NCBI GenBank assembly: GCA_050084985.1
Contig: JBITNC010000001.1
Span: 174,778,001-174,842,000 of the forward strand
From: Nageia nagi
Lineage: Eukaryota; Pinophyta
Length of the DNA: 64,000 bases
Reading direction: 5' to 3'
This document shows positions 59,226-64,000 of this stretch, piece by piece. Position numbers and translations under genes: made by a program. How positions within the stretch are numbered: position 1 is the stretch's first letter; every line of letters starts with the position of its first letter. Below the pieces are notes generated by a model, which saw only the letters and a list, made by a program, of their open reading frames with translations, was not told the DNA's origin and did not search any database.

Positions 59226-59522
59226 AACAACCTATATGTCTAATTAAGATAATATAATATTTATGTTTTTACAACTTTACAAATATATATCAAATAATCT
59301 ATATGTATAATTACTTTATCATGCAATGTGATATGGTTATATTTTTTACAACTTCACAAATTGATTAAATTTTATTCATGAGTGATCTGAAAAAAAAAAT
59401 AAATTTTTTAATTTTTCTAGAATGTATACTGGTTCAATGTTAAAATAAGGTAGGCTGATAAAATTATAAGTTGGGTTTACTATATCTAACCAAGGAGTCA
59501 CATAATGATATATTAGAAGTGG
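59226..59522. other. AT-rich spacer between two arrays
   Basis: No gene or repeat recognised. Confidence 0.4.
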
Positions 59523-60480
59523 TCAGTATAACATTAACTATATTAACATAACATTAACTATATTAACATAACATTAACTTTATTAACATAGCATTAACAT
59601 CGCATTAACACTAACATAATATTAACTATATTAACATAGCATTAATATAACATTAACATTGTATTAACTATATTAACATGGCATTAACATTGTATTAACT
59701 ATATTAGCATGGTATTAACATCATATTAACACTAACATAATATTAACTATATTAATATAGCATTAACATAACATTAACATCGCATTAACATTGTAATAAC
59801 TATATTAGCATGGTGTTAAAATCATATTAACATTAATATAGCATTAACATAACATTAACATCGCATTAACATTGTAATAACTATATTAGTATGGCATTAA
59901 AATCATATTAACACTAATATAGCATTAACACTAATATACCATTAACACTAACATAGCATGTACATTACCATTAAAATAACATAAACATAACATTAGCATC
60001 GTATTGCATTAAAATTGACATAGCATTAACATATCATTAACATTAACATAACATTAATACTAACATAGCATTCACATAGCTTTAACATTGCATTAATATT
60101 GTATTAGAATTAACATTACCATTAAAATAACATGAACATAATATTAACACCGCATTGCATCAACATTGATATAGCATTAACGTACCATTAATATTAACAT
60201 ATCATTAATATAACATTATTACTAATATAGTTTTAACAGAGCATTCATATAGCTTTGATTTTGTATTAACATTGACATAGCATTAACATTGACATTAACG
60301 TAAAGCATTAACATTAAAATAACATTAACATTGACATAGCATCAACATACCATTAACATTAATATAATATTAACAATAACACAACATTAACAGAGCTTTC
60401 ATCATAGTTTAACATTGCATTAACATGAACATAACATTAATATTGTATTTTATTAACATTGGCATGACATTAACATATAA
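59523..60480 (+). repeat. ATTAACAT-type degenerate minisatellite, about 950 bp
   Basis: The array is built from CATTAACA/ATAGCATTAACAT units. Near the left end a 20-bp unit (ACATTAACTATATTAACATA) is repeated three times almost exactly; further right an 11-12-bp phrase dominates and decays. A weaker continuation appears at 60970-61090. Confidence 0.85.
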
Positions 60481-61416
60481 TTAATTATGCCGAGAGGTGT
60501 AACTACAATGGAAGCCAAGGGGTGGCGATTGGGAAGCCAAAATGTCGCATCGTCTATCTGATCACAAACATTTGGTTGATTATTTTGATTTTATTAAAAT
60601 TTTAATACAAAGCTGACTATATTAATTTTAATAAATACCTTTTATATATAAATGAAATATTTTTATATTTTTTATATTATTTAATTTAATTTATTAAAAA
60701 AATTAAATGATTTTAAAGAATAATTACTTAAAAATTATTAGATATATAAATACTAAGAAATGATATTTCTCGATGTTTTTTTATATATAAGAGATTATAT
60801 CAAAGCTAGTTTTAATATATCATTAACTTATCATTCACACATGGTTATTTTTAAGTGCTATCATTCACAAACCCCTTAACCCTTACCACTATCTCTAATC
60901 TTAACCTCTAACCCTAAATTTTAATATTTGAAACCTATAACATCAAACCCTAACTTGACTTCTAATCCTAACATTATCATATTATTAACATTGCAACCGA
61001 ATTAAGATTACCATTAAAAAAAGATGAACACAACATGAATATAACATTACCATAAGTACATTAACATTAACAAAGCATTAACGATATCATAGTATTAAGA
61101 TTGCATTTTATTAATTTAATCGTATTTATTATTTAATTATTTTACTAGTTAATTTAATTTATTTATTTATTTTAAAAATATTTAATATTTTTTAAGTATA
61201 TATTTATGAATTTAATATAATATTTTTAAAGTATTTTTTTGTATATTATATTTTTTAAGTATTTTTATCTAATTACAATTTTTAATTATTTAGCTATATT
61301 ATTTACGTATTTTTAAAACTATTTATTATTTTTTAAGTATATTTATAAATTTAGTATATTTAATTATTTTTTAAGTATTATTTTGATTATTTTTTATTTT
61401 TATCCTCGACATGACA
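60481..61416. other. AT-rich stretch with a short C-strand telomere-like patch
   Basis: At about 60870-60975 text such as CTAACCCTAAATTTTAA and AAACCCTAAC is the reverse-complement orientation of the telomere heptamer. 61100-61400 is very AT-rich with recurrent TTTTTAAGTAT. Confidence 0.55.
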
Positions 61417-61460
61417 CATTATTCGATGCATTACTTGACACATTGGTGCATCGAATAATG
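61417..61460. repeat. Perfect inverted repeat, 14-bp stem and 16-base loop
   Basis: CATTATTCGATGCA at 61417-61430 is exactly complementary to TGCATCGAATAATG at 61447-61460. The stem contains two CpG sites, in contrast to the AT-rich flanks. Confidence 0.85.
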
Positions 61461-62574
61461 GGTCAAACTGAACATGGAAACATAAAATATAAAAAAGGGC
61501 ATGCCCCACATACCCCATAAATGATTTTCTCATTCAGATTTGAGAATAATATTAAGTTACTCTTAGCACTATAAAATGTAATCTTTTTTAAAATAATATT
61601 AAGTTCTTTTAGAATTCATATTTGGTATCATAACTAATTTATATCTAAAAGGTTTAAAAAATACTCGTGGAGTTTCATTTCTGTTTGTGGACATCAATTG
61701 ATCATTCTGAATTGAAGCTCAATTCTACCATTACTGTATATGTTGAATCTGTTGGGAAGATCTGTAGACGTTAAAGGAGATCCAAGATGCTTTGTGCTTG
61801 TGATACATTATCAAGGCCATTGCTATTTATCACATCTCATGAAATCATTGTATTTGAAGATAAGGTAGTTTATTTATTGTTGTTCATTGCATTTTGGTAC
61901 TTATGTGGTGGAGCCCAAATGTGGTAGAACTCATGACTGTGAGGAAGACTTCGCCCAGCTCGTGAGAAAAATTATAGACGTTGGAGGTTTTATAGTCACA
62001 CATTGTGAAGAAGACATCTTGCTACTACGAATGCGTGAAGGTCTGTTGTTCATTTCCTGAAGCAGGCGATTTCTGAGAATGCATAAAGGAGAAAGTTTTG
62101 GTTGTTGTTTATTACACTTATTTGTAGAGATTGTGTGGAGAGACATCCCAAATCATCCACAATGAAGCCTTGCATTGCATCAACATATATCTGCAAGCAA
62201 AGAGCCCGTGGTGCTTTTAGAGTTTCAAAAAGAGCCAGAGAAAGAGCATTGAAGCCATGTAGAGGAAGAGCCTGATTCTGAGTATCACATAACCTGCTAC
62301 CCATTACGTGTTGTTGCTGAGAAAGGAACCACATTGCAGAAGAGAGGAGCCCATGCACATTGAAGAAAGGAGACTAAAGTGTTATTTCCATGTCCTATTA
62401 ATCAAAGATTATGAGAAGGCAATAAACCAGCAATTATTATTTTTAGATAAATTCAAATCTAGTAACCTGCTACAGAGAAATTCAGCGACGTCTTTGAATC
62501 TGAAGAAGGATTACGTGGAGTCCATCATCAGCCACCAAAAGTTCATCATCGGCCAAATTCAACAATTAACATTA
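61461..62574 (+). repeat. Region holding the 5' LTR of the right-hand Copia element (limits unknown)
   Basis: The primer site at 62575 implies that an LTR ends here, at about 62572. Base composition changes near 61640 to a less AT-rich sequence. Without the 3' LTR I cannot fix the start. Short open frames inside are not supported as genes. Confidence 0.45.
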
Positions 62575-62587
62575 TGGTATTAGGAGC
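62575..62587 (+). other. Primer-binding site, degraded
   Basis: TGGTATTAGGAGC resembles TGGTATCAGAGC with one substitution and one extra G, at the expected place before a Copia gag. Confidence 0.55.
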
Positions 62588-62748
62588 GAGTATTGGCCAT
62601 TCTATGGAGTACTGCTCTACGAGGATTGTACGAAGAATGCACATTGCTAAATTATTTTAGAGACTATTTCTATGCATTACATTTGGTGACAGAGTGTCAT
62701 ACGTTGTTGTTGTGTGTTGCATTTGTTGACATAGTGAGAAACTAAGTG

Positions 62749-63650
62749 ATGGCTACCAATAATAATAATAATAGTCTGCCCATTCTAGAATTCAAAGGTG
62801 ATAATTATGAGTATTGGTCCATCTGTATGAAGCTTTTATTCATCAGAAAAGGTGCTTGGAAGATTGTGGAGGATGACTATGCAAAGCCTATTGATTGGAG
62901 TGTTGTTCCAGCTACTAATAGAGAAACAATGAGAGAGGCACAAAAGAAGAATAACATGGCACTCTTCTACTTGCAAGCAACCTTGGATGAGAGAATCTTT
63001 TCAAGGATTACAAGTTATGCTTCAACCAAAGCAACATGGAAAGCTCTAAAAGAGAGCTATGAAGGCAACACCCAAGTCAAGCAAGTGAGATTACAAACTC
63101 TCAAAATGAAGTTTGAAAATCTCAGGATGAAGGAGGCTGAAAAAGTTGGAGACTATTGCATGAGAGCCAAAGCATGTGTTGACAAAATGAGAGCTTTTAT
63201 GAAAAAATGGAGAATGAATTCATTGTAAAGAAAGTGTTGAGGATACTTTTGCCCAAATGGAGAGAAATCTCTATCATAATTAAGGATACTAAGAATCTTA
63301 CAACTCTCTCATATGATCAAGTTGTAGGTTCATTAATATCTCATAAGGAAAGATTTGAAAATCCAAATGTTTGGGGTATGTAAGAGAAATCCTTCACATC
63401 CAAAGTAGGTGAATCAAGTGCAAGAGGTAGAGGAAGAGGGAGAGCCAAATCTCCTTCAATAGGAAGAGGAAGAGGTAGATCAAGAGGTGAGAATCAAGGA
63501 AGAGGAAGAGGAAGAGGAGGTGAATAATCAAATAAGTCTTGCTATCATTATGGTAAACTTGGTCACTTTGCAAGAGATTATAGACTCAAGGCTTCTCAAG
63601 AAGGAGAGCTAATAATTATGAAAATTTTGGTGAAGAAGTAGGGAATTCAA
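62749..63650 (+). pseudogene. Copia Gag (UBN2 type) with one frameshift
   Basis: ATG at 62749 starts MATNNNNNSLPILEFKGDNY, the classic plant Copia gag N-terminus. It continues with YWSICMKLLFIRKGAWKIVE, ATWKALKESYEGNTQVKQV and LQTLKMKFENLRMKEAEKVG. A one-base loss in a T-run near 63196-63199 shifts the frame after KMRAF. In the new frame WREISIIIKDTKNLTTLSYD and a Gly/Arg-rich region (RGRGRGRAKS) follow. A zinc knuckle CYHYGKLGHFARDY near 63541 has two Cys replaced by Tyr (G-to-A type changes). It is the least decayed gag in the window. Confidence 0.9.
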
Positions 63651-63689
63651 ATTTGTTCCTCACCTATGGAAAATCAAATCAAAATCTCA

Positions 63690-64000
63690 AAGAAACTTGG
63701 TTTTTAGATTTTGGTTGCTCAAATAATATAAGTGGCAAATAAGAGTTATTTGCTACAATGGATTCCACATACAAGTCCAAGATCAAATTAGGAGATGATA
63801 GGGCACTACAAGTTTAAGGCATGGGAGCCATAGAGGCTCCAAAAAATAAAGGCACAAAGAAGGTAAATAATATCTATTACACTCCTAACCTCAAGCATAA
63901 TTTTCTTAGTTTAGGACAAATGATGGATAAGAACTATAGGCTTGTTTTTGAAGATGAAAAATGTGTAATTTTTGACAAAAATAATTATAATAGAATTGTA
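63690..64000 (+). pseudogene. Copia protease and GAG-pre-integrase start, cut by window end
   Basis: WFLDFGCSNNISGK at 63698 is the Copia protease active-site region (normally WLLDSGCSNHM), with Ser replaced by Phe, one C-to-T step. LGDDRALQV, VNNIYYTPNLKHNFLSLGQM and LVFEDEKCVIFDKN follow, typical of the region before integrase. Two TAA stops interrupt it (after GK and after LQV). The element continues beyond the window. Confidence 0.88.

Noticed and set aside
61931-62583. Host gene in the open frames between 61931 and 62583
   Set aside because: The frames are short, overlap on both strands, show no recognisable domain and precede a primer site, so this is LTR or leader DNA.

Overview
The window looks like intergenic DNA from a large seed-plant genome. 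The evidence is a Tat-lineage Ty3/Gypsy element with a second, archaeal-type RNase H, plant mobile domain (PMD) genes, a CACTA (En/Spm) TNP2 transposase with DUF4216, initiator-Met-tRNA primer sites of the plant TGGTATCAGAGC type, and several kb of degenerate plant telomere heptamer TTTAGGG. Base composition is strongly AT-rich, and I found no host gene, rRNA or tRNA. A gymnosperm or another large-genome plant is plausible, but that is inference. Almost every coding region is a relic. Many in-frame stops sit where Gln, Arg or Trp is expected, as C-to-T (or opposite-strand G-to-A) changes would leave.

Layout. 1-15150: a very large Tat-type Gypsy element on the + strand (gag, protease, RT, RNase H, archaeal-type RNase H, integrase). 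After pol it carries a 379-codon sense accessory ORF made of two ~188-residue homologous halves, then an antisense, spliced PMD gene, a polypurine tract and a 3' LTR. 15175-17057: a second, more decayed antisense PMD gene with the same intron position. 17090-18461: LTR-family-C copies with a primer site. 19319-23504: a decayed Copia element on the - strand. 23505-25183: AT-rich spacer. 25184-25570: a GC-richer ~39-bp minisatellite. 25664-25721: a (TA)n tract. 26249-27174: two abutting family-C LTRs.

28150-29474: the 3' end and LTR of Gypsy family A, fused to the truncated 5' LTR of element B (29475-34981). B is a gag-plus-protease-only (TR-GAG-like) element with a ~60-bp tandem repeat in its leader. 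34991-44077: non-coding LTR element D, which contains a complete Copia element F (36551-41832) with matching 5-bp target duplications GATAG. 44994-49360: 5'-truncated Gypsy family A on the - strand. 50390-53580: a CACTA TNP2 relic on the - strand. 53910-54760: a probable LTR. 55031-59225: degenerate telomere-like DNA carrying a recurrent non-telomeric module and interrupted by a family-C LTR. 59523-60480: an ATTAACAT-type minisatellite. 61417-61460: a perfect 14-bp-stem hairpin. 62575-64000: the start of another Copia element (+), running off the window.

No genes here work together as a host pathway. The functional units are the retroelements themselves. The most unusual content is the accessory coding capacity of the first element, namely the duplicated-domain sense ORF plus the antisense spliced PMD gene, and the organised degenerate telomere-like array.
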